From the NCBI GenBank assembly GCA_030247675.1, contig JAOTRX010000005.1:338506-402505 (forward strand): a stretch of DNA of 64,000 bases, in the 5' to 3' direction. How positions within the stretch are numbered: the first letter of the stretch is position 1; every line of letters starts with the position of its first letter. Below the pieces are notes generated by a model that was given only the letters and a program-made list of their open reading frames with translations, searched no databases and had not been told where the DNA came from. Of the stretch, positions 44,741 to 53,528 are shown one piece after another. The translations under genes were made by a program, and so were the position numbers. The DNA is from Desulforhopalus sp. Lineage in GTDB: Bacteria; Desulfobacterota; Desulfobulbia; Desulfobulbales; Desulfocapsaceae.

Positions 44741-45835
44741 CTAATATCTGAAAGGCCACAGCTTCACGTAGGATCGTGCTATCCGCCACCAATTGGCGAT
44801 ACCCCGCGGCTCAAACATTAAAAATAAAACAATCACCAGACCAAAACTGAGTGGTTTCAAGGCAGTGGCCAGATTGGTTGCAATGGTCAAGTGGTTTCCC
44901 ACCCACTCTGATAGCCGCTCCACCTGAAGGTCGAGGAGCTTGATAGCCACCGGTCCCCAAAAGGAGCCATGTAAGGTCCCCAGTCCGCCGACGATGGCCA
45001 TGGCCAGGAAGCTGATCGAATGGTGCAGGGTAAACGACTCAATTCCAACACCTCGGTACAGATAGGCGTGGAGTGCCCCGGCAACCCCCGCTAAAAACCC
45101 GGCCAGGCCGAAGGCGTAGACCTTGGTAAACCCGGGATGCATTCCCATGGCATCGGCTGCCCGGTCGTTATCTCGTACCGCTACAAGACAGCGACCGTAA
45201 CGGGTGCGCAACAGATTGCGCACGGCAAACCCGCAGAGAACAATGAAAACTAAAATTGCGTAGTACCAAAAGGTGTAGTGTTGACTGCGGGTGACCTGGC
45301 CGGTCACCCAAGTCACGCGACTCACCGCGATTGTCTGGCCCTGATTAAAGAAATTCATAAAGTTGATGGTCCACTGAAAGATCATCTGGAAAGACAGGGT
45401 GGCAATCGCCAGATAGAGATGTTTCAGACGAAGGGCGGGCAAACCGACAATCGCCCCAAAAATTGCCCCCATACAACCGGCAACAAGGATCATCAGCGGC
45501 CAGGCGTGGGTCAGCAGGATGTGATTCTCACCCATCACCCTGGCAAAAGAAGCGATGGTATAAGCCCCAACGCCGACAAATGCTGCATGCCCAATGGAGA
45601 TAAGGCCGGCAAAACCGGTAACCAGATTAAGGCCCATAACGGCAATCACCGCCACCAGGATATTGTCTATGACCAGCATGTACTTATTGTCGACCGAGAC
45701 AACCAGCGGCCAGGCGAAGAGGCAGAGCAGCAGCAGGGCCATTGCCGTCCGGTCAAGGCTGGTAAAAAAGATTCTTTGTTCTTCTTTATAGGAAGTAAAA
45801 TAGTTTCCCGTGGCAAGCCAACGATTCGATGACAT
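44741..45835 (-). CDS. livM: ABC transporter permease LivM
   Basis: The 364-residue inner-membrane permease has an N-terminal extension of about 30 residues, then about ten hydrophobic segments. The LivM motif 'GFAGLISIGHAAFVGVGAY' and the EAA-like loop 'RYGRCLVAVRDNDRAADAMG' are present. It starts 2 nt after the livH stop, indicating coupling. Confidence 0.93.
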   Translation of the reverse strand: MSSNRWLATGNYFTSYKEEQRIFFTSLDRTAMALLLLCLFAWPLVVSVDNKYMLVIDNILVAVIAVMGLNLVTGFAGLISIGHAAFVGVGAYTIASFARVMGENHILLTHAWPLMILVAGCMGAIFGAIVGLPALRLKHLYLAIATLSFQMIFQWTINFMNFFNQGQTIAVSRVTWVTGQVTRSQHYTFWYYAILVFIVLCGFAVRNLLRTRYGRCLVAVRDNDRAADAMGMHPGFTKVYAFGLAGFLAGVAGALHAYLYRGVGIESFTLHHSISFLAMAIVGGLGTLHGSFWGPVAIKLLDLQVERLSEWVGNHLTIATNLATALKPLSFGLVIVLFLMFEPRGIANWWRIARSYVKLWPFRY

Positions 45836-45837
45836 AA

Positions 45838-46731
45838 TTACACCCGTTCTATTTCATGGATGCCAAAGAGGCCATGGGGTTTAAAAAGGAGAATGACCAA
45901 GAGAACAATATAGGGCATGACCTCTCCAGTGCCGTTGAGTCCCCAATTGCCATCGAGATAGCCGCTGGCAAATTGTTGAATCAAGCCCATGATGATCCCC
46001 GCCACCACCGCCCCGAGAATCGAATCGAGCCCACCGAGGATAACGACGGGAAAGACGATGATGCCGAAGGCGTGGAGGGTGTCAAAATTAATGCCGGTGA
46101 TATTACCGATAATCGCCCCGGCGGCAGCGGCACTGAGTCCGGCCATCGCCCAGGCCAGGCCAAAGACACGGGGTACGGAAATGCCTATGGACATGGAGGC
46201 CAGCTGATCGTCGGAGACGGCACGCATCGAGATACCGAGAGTCGACTTCTTAAAAAACCAGGAAAACCCGCCAATCATGGCAAAGGTGGTGATGACTCCG
46301 ACCATCTGGGTCCAGGAAACCGATATACCGGCAAAGGTTATCGGGGTTTCCGGTAAAAAGTGGGGAAAGGAGAAATTCTCCGTGCCAAAGGGCGTCAAAT
46401 AGATCAGCCCGTCAAGAATCGACATCAGGCCAATGGTTACCATGATAACCGAGATGATCGGCTCGCCGATCAATCGCCGCAGAAAGACCCGTTCGACACT
46501 CATGGCAAGGAAAAAGGTAATGACCATGCTCGCCAAGAAGGCGATATAAATAGGAATACCGACCCAAACCGTCAAGGCGTAGGTGATAAAGGCCCCGGCG
46601 GCAATGATCTGGCCGTGAGCGATATTCAAAACCCGGCTCGACTTGTAAATCAGTACAAAACCGAGGGCTGAAAGGGCATAGATCGATCCAACAACGATAC
46701 CACTGACCACCAATTGAAAAAAATAGCTCAT
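45838..46731 (-). CDS. livH: ABC transporter permease LivH
   Basis: The 297-residue permease has about eight hydrophobic segments and the LivH motif 'LIYKSSRVLNIAHGQIIAAG' near the N-terminus, plus 'TLGISMRAVSDDQLASMSIG'. Its ATG overlaps the stop of the acyl-CoA ligase by 4 nt (ATGA), which ties the ligase to the transporter at the level of translation. Confidence 0.93.
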   Translation of the reverse strand: MSYFFQLVVSGIVVGSIYALSALGFVLIYKSSRVLNIAHGQIIAAGAFITYALTVWVGIPIYIAFLASMVITFFLAMSVERVFLRRLIGEPIISVIMVTIGLMSILDGLIYLTPFGTENFSFPHFLPETPITFAGISVSWTQMVGVITTFAMIGGFSWFFKKSTLGISMRAVSDDQLASMSIGISVPRVFGLAWAMAGLSAAAAGAIIGNITGINFDTLHAFGIIVFPVVILGGLDSILGAVVAGIIMGLIQQFASGYLDGNWGLNGTGEVMPYIVLLVILLFKPHGLFGIHEIERV

Positions 46732-48656
46732 CGGTTCTCGTCCATTGTGTAAAAGCGGATGGTTGTATCGACCGTTGTTGTTTGGCCGTCCTGATACTGA
46801 AAGTGCGCCTCTACCCTTTTCTCTCTGACCTTTTCGTCATACAGGGCCTCGTACAGGTCCTCGTACTTCTCCCGGACAAACTTGCGACGGATCTTACCGG
46901 TCTTGGTCAACTCGCCGTCATCCATATCAAGCAGTTTATAGAGAATGGCAAAACGCCTAATCTTGAAATGGGGCTTCTCGGCATTTTCATTGATGTTTGC
47001 CACCGCGCCCCTGATCAGGTCGGCAACCTCGGGCTGCGCCGAAAGATCCATATAGGTACTGAAGGAGATCCCTCGGTCCTCAGCCCATTTGCCGACGACG
47101 ATCGGATCAACATTGATAAGTGCGGCAACGAATTCGCGTTTGTCGCCAAAAATCACCGCCTCCTTGATGTACGGGCTGAATTTCAGGCGGTTTTCAAGGA
47201 ACATCGGGCTGAACATCTCGCCATTACTATTGTGCATTACATCGGAAATCCGGTCAATTACCACCAAGTGGCCGTTGGCGTCGAGATATCCGGCATCACC
47301 GGAATGCAGCCAACCTCCTTCGAGCAACTCTTCGGTTTTTTCGGGAAGCTTGTAATATCCGGGAGTTACCGAAGCAGAGCGAGAGAGGATCTCGCCGCTT
47401 TCCGAGATACGGCATTCGGTGCCCGGCAGAGGCTTGCCGACCGTATCCGGCCGGACATCTCCGTCCCGGTGCATATAGGCAATGCCGACGATTTCCGTCT
47501 GGCCGTAAATCTGTTTGAGGTTGACGCCTATGGCCTGGTAGAAGGTGAAGAGTTCCGGACCAAGGGCAGCGCCACCAGTGTAGGCCCGGCGAATGCGGAG
47601 GAGACCGATCTGGTTGACCAGCGGACGAAAGATGATTTGTTTGCCGAGCCAGGCGAGAAAACGCAGTCTTCCGGGCATTGATTGGCCGGACATCCGATAG
47701 CCTGCCGCCTCTTCACCAATCTTCATGAAGTAGCCGTAGAGCTTGCGATTCAGCCAATACGATTCGTCGATCTTCAACCAGATCTGTGAGCGGATGGTTT
47801 CATAGATGCGCGGTGCACCGAACATGAAATGCGGACCGATCTCCTTCAGATCCTCCATGCTGGTTTCAACAGACTCCGGGAAATTCACGGCAATGCCGGT
47901 GGCCATGGCTACCCCAAAGGAATTCATCTGTTCGCCTATCCAGGCAAAGGGCAAAAATGACAGGTACTCGTCGGTATCCGCCAAGGGGTCAACCTTGGTG
48001 ATCTGCAGGCCCATGTTGATATAATTGCGATGGGTCAACATCGCCCCTTTCGGCAGGCCGGTGGTCCCGGAGGTCAGGCAAAGATGACAGACGTCGTCGG
48101 GTTTCCCTGTGTCAACCAGGGATTCAAAGAGATTCGGCTCCTCCTGGTGGAGGTCGTGGCCCAGTTTATAGAGCTCATCGATAAACAGAAACCAGGGGTC
48201 GGTCTGGTATTCGCGCATGCCCCGGGGATCTTCGTAGATGACCCGTTTGACCTGAGGGATGGTGTCGCGGATTTCCACGATCTTGTCCACCTGTTCCTGA
48301 TCATTGCAAAAAACAATGGTGACGCCGAGATAGTTGAGAATCCCACCGATTTCCGGCGGCAGGCTGGTTTGATAGATGGCCGAAGAAACACCGCCCACGG
48401 CCTGGGCACCGATGGCCATATACAGGGTTTCGGGGATATTATCGCTGATGATGGCAATCTTGTCGTCCTTTTGGAAACCGATCTTGCGCAGCCCCAGGCC
48501 GACCTTGCGAACCCGGTCGTAATATTGATTCCAGGTATAGTTATTCCAACACCCGAACTCCTTTTCCCGCAGGGCAACTTTATCGCCGGTCGCACCAACC
48601 CGCCACCTGAGAAGCTGAGGAATAGTGAACTGCATGAGATGATCTCTATTTTCCAT
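46728..48656 (-). CDS. Long-chain-type acyl-CoA synthetase embedded in the liv operon
   Basis: The 642-residue protein is an ANL ligase of the FAA1/long-chain fatty acid type: P-loop 'LTSGTTGLPKGAMLTHRNY', A5 'IYGQTEIVG', A7 'GGWLHSGDAGYLD', and the A10 lysine in 'TKTGKIRRKF'. All catalytic residues appear intact. It sits between livG (7 nt upstream) and livH (4-nt overlap). Import and CoA activation of the same acid are therefore likely coupled. Chain length or aromatic specificity cannot be told. Confidence 0.92.
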   Translation of the reverse strand: MENRDHLMQFTIPQLLRWRVGATGDKVALREKEFGCWNNYTWNQYYDRVRKVGLGLRKIGFQKDDKIAIISDNIPETLYMAIGAQAVGGVSSAIYQTSLPPEIGGILNYLGVTIVFCNDQEQVDKIVEIRDTIPQVKRVIYEDPRGMREYQTDPWFLFIDELYKLGHDLHQEEPNLFESLVDTGKPDDVCHLCLTSGTTGLPKGAMLTHRNYINMGLQITKVDPLADTDEYLSFLPFAWIGEQMNSFGVAMATGIAVNFPESVETSMEDLKEIGPHFMFGAPRIYETIRSQIWLKIDESYWLNRKLYGYFMKIGEEAAGYRMSGQSMPGRLRFLAWLGKQIIFRPLVNQIGLLRIRRAYTGGAALGPELFTFYQAIGVNLKQIYGQTEIVGIAYMHRDGDVRPDTVGKPLPGTECRISESGEILSRSASVTPGYYKLPEKTEELLEGGWLHSGDAGYLDANGHLVVIDRISDVMHNSNGEMFSPMFLENRLKFSPYIKEAVIFGDKREFVAALINVDPIVVGKWAEDRGISFSTYMDLSAQPEVADLIRGAVANINENAEKPHFKIRRFAILYKLLDMDDGELTKTGKIRRKFVREKYEDLYEALYDEKVREKRVEAHFQYQDGQTTTVDTTIRFYTMDENR

Positions 48657-48663
48657 AGGACAA

Positions 48664-49425
48664 TCACTCCTCTCCTATATAGGCATCGATCACCTTTTGA
48701 TTGGCGGCAATTTCCTGCGGGCTCCCGGAACCGATTACCGACCCAAAATCGAGGACATAAATCTGATCGGAGATATCCATCACCACGCCAAGATCGTGTT
48801 CGACAAGCACGACGGTTATCCCCCATTCTTTTTTTAAATCGAGGATAAAGCGGACAATATCTTCCTTCTCCTCAATGTTCATTCCGGCCATGGGTTCGTC
48901 GAGCAGGAGCAATTGCGGTTCAAGGGTTAGTGCCCGAGCAACCTCAACACGTTTTTGAACTCCGTAGCTGAGGTTGCCGACCGTCTTTTTGCGGTATGGT
49001 TCCAGCTCCATGAAATCGATTACCTTCTCCACATAGGCGCGGTTTTCCGCCTCCACCCGCGATGCCTTGCCAAAGTAGACGATGGCGTGGAGAATCGAGT
49101 ATTTGAGATTCTGATGGCGGGCCAGAAGAAGGTTGTCGAGAACTGAAAGACCTCGAAACAACTCGAGATTTTGAAATGCTCGGGCTATTCCCATGGTGGA
49201 GATCTGGTGGGGCGACGCAAAGGTCAAGTCTCGCTGACCGTAGCGGATCGATCCTTGGGTGGGATGGTAAAATCCCGACACGCAGTTCAAAAGGCTGGTC
49301 TTTCCGGCACCATTAGGTCCAATAACCGAGGTTATACACCCGGGTTCAATGGACATATTGACATCTGTCAAGGCATTCAAGCCGCCGAAGGTAAGAGTAA
49401 CATCTGAAACAGTAAGATGGGTCAT
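48664..49425 (-). CDS. livG: Branched-chain amino acid-type ABC transporter ATPase LivG
   Basis: The 253-residue ATPase has Walker A 'VIGPNGAGKTSLLNCVSGFY', signature 'LSYGVQKRVEVARALTLEPQ' and Walker B 'LLLLDEPMAGMN', followed by the LivG-type 'VVLVEHDLGVVMDISDQIYV'. It is the first gene of the minus-strand operon, with a promoter and direct repeats at 49513-49567. Confidence 0.94.
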   Translation of the reverse strand: MTHLTVSDVTLTFGGLNALTDVNMSIEPGCITSVIGPNGAGKTSLLNCVSGFYHPTQGSIRYGQRDLTFASPHQISTMGIARAFQNLELFRGLSVLDNLLLARHQNLKYSILHAIVYFGKASRVEAENRAYVEKVIDFMELEPYRKKTVGNLSYGVQKRVEVARALTLEPQLLLLDEPMAGMNIEEKEDIVRFILDLKKEWGITVVLVEHDLGVVMDISDQIYVLDFGSVIGSGSPQEIAANQKVIDAYIGEE

Positions 49426-49512
49426 AGAGTTCTCAGTATCAAATGATGAAACTGACTAATCGGCAGGACTCCCAACCAACAGCAACAGCCAAAACTCACT
49501 TGCTGTATCTCT

Positions 49513-49567
49513 AGGATACTAAAAACAAAGAGAAATTCAAGTTTATAAAATAGCGGTATAATAGCGG
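49513..49567 (-). promoter_or_regulatory. Promoter and activator-site-like direct repeats for the liv operon
   Basis: On the minus strand TTGAAT (49540-49535), a 16-nt spacer and TATCCT (49518-49513) form a candidate promoter for livG. Just upstream, AATAGCGG (plus-strand reading) occurs at 49549-49556 and again at 49560-49567. The 11-bp period puts both on one face of the helix, centred about 50 nt before the start site. This is where a class II activator would bind. Confidence 0.55.
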
Positions 49568-49580
49568 GCAAACACCACTA

Positions 49581-51161
49581 TTATTCCATTGTCAAGAGAT
49601 GGGAACGCAGGTTGATCTTTTGGTTTTTCAAGCCAAGTTTATCCCTGATATTAAAACGATGAAAAAGGATGGTGTTTTTCGATACAACAAGAATCTCAGC
49701 AATCTCCTTGTTGGTTTTGCCTTCTTTAATAAGACTGGCCACCCTGATCTCGACAGGGGTGAGATGGATCAACCCGGAAGCCATCTTACTAACAAAGGGT
49801 GAAATGATATTGTTGAGATTGGTTTCGAGGATTCTTGCCAAGGTCCTCTGCTGGGTGTCAAGGTGGCCATTCATAACCCGCTGCAGATAGGGTTTGACCA
49901 ACTCTTCAACATTACGGAGCACCGCCTCTCCCAATTCCTTCTTGTCAACTTCCCTTTGGTGCAGCAAAACCCGCAGGGCGGTATTCACCTCTTCCAGGTG
50001 ATGCGACTGGGCCTCCAATTCCTTCTCTCGTATTTTTAAAGCCTTTTCAGCCCGCTTCCGCTCCTCTATTTCCTGCTCCAGCTGAGTATTCGTTCGGGCC
50101 AACTCTGCAGTACGCTCAGCGACCAACTCCTCAAGAAGACCTTGATATCTATGCAATTCTTCCTCGGCTTTTTTCCGAGCACCGATATCACGCAAGGTAA
50201 CGATAACCCCAAGCGGCTGGCCATCGCTGCCGGTATAAAGGGTTGAGCTGAGCTGCACATCAAGGACCTTGCCCTCGCGAGTCAGCCTCTTTGTCTCAAA
50301 CAGACTGATTTTCTGGCCACTCTGCATTCGGCTGATTGCCTCTTTCGTTTCCGGCCAGCTTTCCTCGGGGACGAAATCGATTTGCTTACCCAGCAACTCC
50401 TCCCTGGACAGGTGAAACGTCTGCTCAAATGCCGGGTTAACGTAGGTCGCCATGCCCTGCATGTCATAGACGACGATCGGATCGGGAGAGGACTCTAGAA
50501 GCATTCGATAGCGTTCCTCACTGCCCCGCAACACCTCCTCGGTTCGTTTCCGTTCGGCCAGTTCATGGCTAACATCGGCATATAACCGTGATTTTTCCAG
50601 GGCGATCAAAGCCAGAGCGGCAAAACGTTCGAGAGTGGTAATATCCTCGCCACTGAATTGCCTGTCGACTTCCACATGGGCAAGACCAATAACCCCCACC
50701 ATTTGATGGTCGTTTTTCAAAGGGATCCCGACAATCGAACGCAGTCCGTCGAGCACCTTGTCGGCAATCCGGCCGGGCCATGACTTGTAATCTTCCACCA
50801 CCATCGGAGTTTCCGTCCGCCATACCCAGCCGCCCATGCCCTGACCAATGGTCACTCGCCGCCCCAGCTGGCTCTTGAAAAATCCCATACCAACAACCAT
50901 TTGCATATATTCTTGGCCTGCCTCCAGCAGATAAATATAACCGTGGGTCGTGCCGCTGAGCGAAGCGGCCCGCTCAAGGATATTTTCCAGGAGTTCTTCC
51001 TTGCCAAGTTTATCGATGAGCCCAAGAGAGGTTTCATGCAAGGCCTCCAACGAGGCGTTTTGCCGGTGGAATGCAGCCTCAGCCCGTTTCAGTCGCTGGG
51101 ATTCTCTTTGCAATTCTTCGACCAGCATCTCCAACTCTGCGTATGTAGGACGTGTATCCAT
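49581..51161 (-). CDS. GAF-PAS sensor with LuxR-type DNA-binding domain
   Basis: The 526-residue protein is a one-component regulator. It has an N-terminal coiled coil (about 5-45), a GAF domain (about 50-190, 'GQGMGGWVWRTETPMVVEDY'), a PAS/PAC domain (about 215-330, 'MLLESSPDPIVVYDMQGMAT') and a long coiled coil (about 335-405). The C-terminal LuxR helix-turn-helix is 'LTPVEIRVASLIKEGKTNKE', then 'IAEILVVSKNTILFHRF' (about 455-500). No kinase or ATPase domain is seen. It lies immediately upstream of livG on the same strand, so the liv operon is the likely target. The signal sensed is unknown. Confidence 0.85.
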   Translation of the reverse strand: MDTRPTYAELEMLVEELQRESQRLKRAEAAFHRQNASLEALHETSLGLIDKLGKEELLENILERAASLSGTTHGYIYLLEAGQEYMQMVVGMGFFKSQLGRRVTIGQGMGGWVWRTETPMVVEDYKSWPGRIADKVLDGLRSIVGIPLKNDHQMVGVIGLAHVEVDRQFSGEDITTLERFAALALIALEKSRLYADVSHELAERKRTEEVLRGSEERYRMLLESSPDPIVVYDMQGMATYVNPAFEQTFHLSREELLGKQIDFVPEESWPETKEAISRMQSGQKISLFETKRLTREGKVLDVQLSSTLYTGSDGQPLGVIVTLRDIGARKKAEEELHRYQGLLEELVAERTAELARTNTQLEQEIEERKRAEKALKIREKELEAQSHHLEEVNTALRVLLHQREVDKKELGEAVLRNVEELVKPYLQRVMNGHLDTQQRTLARILETNLNNIISPFVSKMASGLIHLTPVEIRVASLIKEGKTNKEIAEILVVSKNTILFHRFNIRDKLGLKNQKINLRSHLLTME

Positions 51162-51320
51162 AATTATGCGGTACCTGTTTTCTCTGTAAAAATTCTTCGC
51201 TACCGATGCATCTTCCCCGCCACCCAGTGCACCATCATTTGTTTATAATTGCAAGGTTGTCGCTATTGGCTAATTTCTTTCTGCTACTCCCTGGCGCGCC
51301 TAGACCGGCAAATTTCCCTG

Positions 51321-51361
51321 TTGACATTATATTAACATTATGGATAAGTAAATATTAACAT
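51321..51361 (+). promoter_or_regulatory. Candidate promoter and operator repeats upstream of the XRE-cupin gene
   Basis: A perfect TTGACA (51321-51326) is followed by an AT-rich stretch with a weak -10 (ATAAGT at 51344). ATATTAACAT occurs twice, at 51329-51338 and 51352-51361 (offset 23). One repeat lies between -35 and -10 and the other just past it, a typical repressor geometry. The gap also separates this gene from the divergent GAF-PAS-LuxR gene. Confidence 0.45.
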
Positions 51362-51421
51362 ATTGTATATATTTTGCGACTCTTGTTCGCTATAACCAGA
51401 CGTACCAAACAATCACGACCC

Positions 51422-51964
51422 ATGAACCTTGGAACCTTAATAAGAAAATGTCGTAAAGATCGCAAGTTAACGCTTAAAGCGGTTGCCGAGAAAGCCGGAA
51501 TTTCCGAAGGTTTCTTAAGCCAGGTAGAAAATGCCGTCAATTCGCCTTCCGTTGACACCCTTATGCGGATCTGCAACGCCATAGGGGTTGACGCTGGCGG
51601 CCTCCTTTCCCAGGCCAGTAAGCAAGAGAAAAGCATTCTCATTAAAAAATCGGAATGGGACGACATAGATTTTTCCCACACCGGCTTTGTAACCCGGCGC
51701 TTTTTCCCACCGGAAACACGCAGCGTCATCGATTCAGCCATCCTGGTAATCGAACCGGGCAAATCAATTCCGGTACGGAAGAATATTAAAAACGGCCAGG
51801 AGGTCCTTTGTGTCCTCAAAGGAATGGTCGAATTGACCCTTGGTGGAGACACACTTTCCTTGGTTGATGGAGATTCCGTGCACTTTTTATCAAACCCCGA
51901 CAACCAGAAGATCACCAACAAAAGTGACGCAAGCAGTTTTGTTTTATGGGTAGGAACGCTGTAA
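51422..51964 (+). CDS. XRE-family transcriptional regulator with cupin domain
   Basis: The 180-residue protein (ATG 51422; a TTG at 51374 would add 16 residues) has an N-terminal helix-turn-helix ('LTLKAVAEKAGISEGFLSQV', about residues 18-37). It also has a C-terminal cupin (about 105-178, with 'VLCVLKGMVELTLGGDTLSL'). Such HTH-cupin proteins sense small metabolites and often control the next operon. It lies 96 nt before the thiolase-like gene on the same strand and may repress it and itself. Confidence 0.88.
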   Translation: MNLGTLIRKCRKDRKLTLKAVAEKAGISEGFLSQVENAVNSPSVDTLMRICNAIGVDAGGLLSQASKQEKSILIKKSEWDDIDFSHTGFVTRRFFPPETRSVIDSAILVIEPGKSIPVRKNIKNGQEVLCVLKGMVELTLGGDTLSLVDGDSVHFLSNPDNQKITNKSDASSFVLWVGTL

Positions 51965-52060
51965 ATGCAATTTCCTTTTAGTATCCGGCCATGGCAGTTT
52001 CGCTCAACGGCTTAACAAAAAAACCAGTAGGCAAACCATAACCAGGAAGGAGACAATGGC

Positions 52061-53497
52061 ATGATAACGTTCAGCAAACAGCAATTGAAAATACCGAAAC
52101 TGCTACGACCGGTATACCTGGTAACCGCCGGGCAATCGAAGTTTGACCGAGCCTTCCCGGATAAGCGCACCGAGGAACTGTGTATTGATGCCTTCACTAT
52201 GGCGGCAAGGCTTCTCGATATCTCCCCTGCCGAACTCAAGAGATATATTCATACCTGCTACTACGGGCATTTTGCTGATCATTTCGGCGATCAACTCCTC
52301 GGCGAGTCGGTTATCCATGATCGGCTCGGCCTCGATCCACTCGGCAATGTCGGCGTAAAAACGGGTGGTGCTACCGGTGGTTCGACATTGTGGGAAGGGA
52401 CAAAGGCCGTGGCCTCCGGCTACTCCGATTGTGTTCTGGTCATGGGCTGGGAGCGTATGGACGAGGTCCCAACCGATGAGGGGAACTTCCTCATCTCCTG
52501 TGCCGCCGATAAAGATTGGGAATCGCCTCTTGGCCACATTTATACCGGCTATTACGCGGTCATGGCCCAACGGTACTGGCAGATTTTCGGAAAATCAGAA
52601 GAGTCATTCCGAAGAACTCTCGCCGAAATCTCTGTAAAACACCATGGCTACGCGCGGTTTAATCCGTTCGCGCAATCGCCGATGAAGATCACCGTCGACG
52701 ATGTCCTGAAATCGCCGGTAGTCGCCTACCCCCTGCGCGCCCTTGATTGTTGCCTGATGAGCGTCGGCGCCGCCTGTACCATTCTCTGCGATGAAGACAC
52801 CGCCATCAAATTGACGAAAAACACCAAAAACAAGCCCCTGCGGATCTGGGTAGCCGCCGGCTCCCATTCCCTGCGACCCGCCGACCGACAGCACATGGCG
52901 ATTCCGTTGCTGCCCAACGAAAGCCCCGACCAATACAAGGATCTGGGCGAGCGATTCCCCGGGGGAGAGCGCTATCCGGGTTTCACCGGTTTTCTTGCCG
53001 CCAGGATGGCCGCCTATTACGGCTATGGCATGACCGGAATCACCAATCCGACCGAAGATCTTGATGTCGTAGAACTGCACGACGCCTTCACTATAAGCGA
53101 TGTCCAGACCTATGAAGATATCGGTATCCGTCCGTATGGCTACGGCCGGGATTATGTCGAGTCAGGCGACTGTTACCATACCAATCCCCATACCGGCAAA
53201 CCCGGCAAACTGCCCTCCAACCTCTCCGGTGGCCTGATCGGCTGCATGCACTCCGTCGGTGCGACCGGCATAATGCAGACCCTCGAGATTGCCTCGCATA
53301 TTTGGAACCGCTGGGAAGAGATCCATGGCGACGAAAAGACCTGGAAACAGTTCAACCGGAAAAAGCCCGCCGACTGGACCAATCTGCAGGTACTTGGCGC
53401 CAAGAGGGGTATGGCCATAAGCCATGCCGGAGTGGGTTCACATGTCACCTCAACCATCCTCATGGACCCTGACCATCTCATCAAGAAAGACGCCTAG
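52061..53497 (+). CDS. Thiolase-fold protein (SCP-x-like) without the nucleophilic cysteine
   Basis: The 478-residue protein has the thiolase fold of the SCP-2/archaeal type: 'VYLVTAGQSKFDRAF', 'LRALDCCLMSVGAACTILC', 'VVELHDAFTISDVQTYE', and 'SGGLIGCMHSVGATG' with the conserved His. At the nucleophile site, where a CSTG or CASG motif is expected, the sequence reads 'TGGATGGSTLW' (around residues 101-111), with Gly in place of Cys. The C-terminal CxG motif is also missing ('SHAGVGSH'). It is paired with a DUF35 protein 31 nt downstream, a common thiolase partner. It may be a non-thiolytic acyl-CoA enzyme. The ribosome-binding site is AAGGAG. Confidence 0.85.
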   Translation: MITFSKQQLKIPKLLRPVYLVTAGQSKFDRAFPDKRTEELCIDAFTMAARLLDISPAELKRYIHTCYYGHFADHFGDQLLGESVIHDRLGLDPLGNVGVKTGGATGGSTLWEGTKAVASGYSDCVLVMGWERMDEVPTDEGNFLISCAADKDWESPLGHIYTGYYAVMAQRYWQIFGKSEESFRRTLAEISVKHHGYARFNPFAQSPMKITVDDVLKSPVVAYPLRALDCCLMSVGAACTILCDEDTAIKLTKNTKNKPLRIWVAAGSHSLRPADRQHMAIPLLPNESPDQYKDLGERFPGGERYPGFTGFLAARMAAYYGYGMTGITNPTEDLDVVELHDAFTISDVQTYEDIGIRPYGYGRDYVESGDCYHTNPHTGKPGKLPSNLSGGLIGCMHSVGATGIMQTLEIASHIWNRWEEIHGDEKTWKQFNRKKPADWTNLQVLGAKRGMAISHAGVGSHVTSTILMDPDHLIKKDA

Positions 53498-53528
53498 CCC
53501 CGGTTTACGGCATAAAAGGAGATATAAC

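Noticed and set aside
46782..48848. Long plus-strand frames (299 and 272 codons) opposite the acyl-CoA synthetase
   Set aside because: The minus-strand ligase has all ANL motifs; the opposite frames show no domain and arise from GC-rich codon positions.
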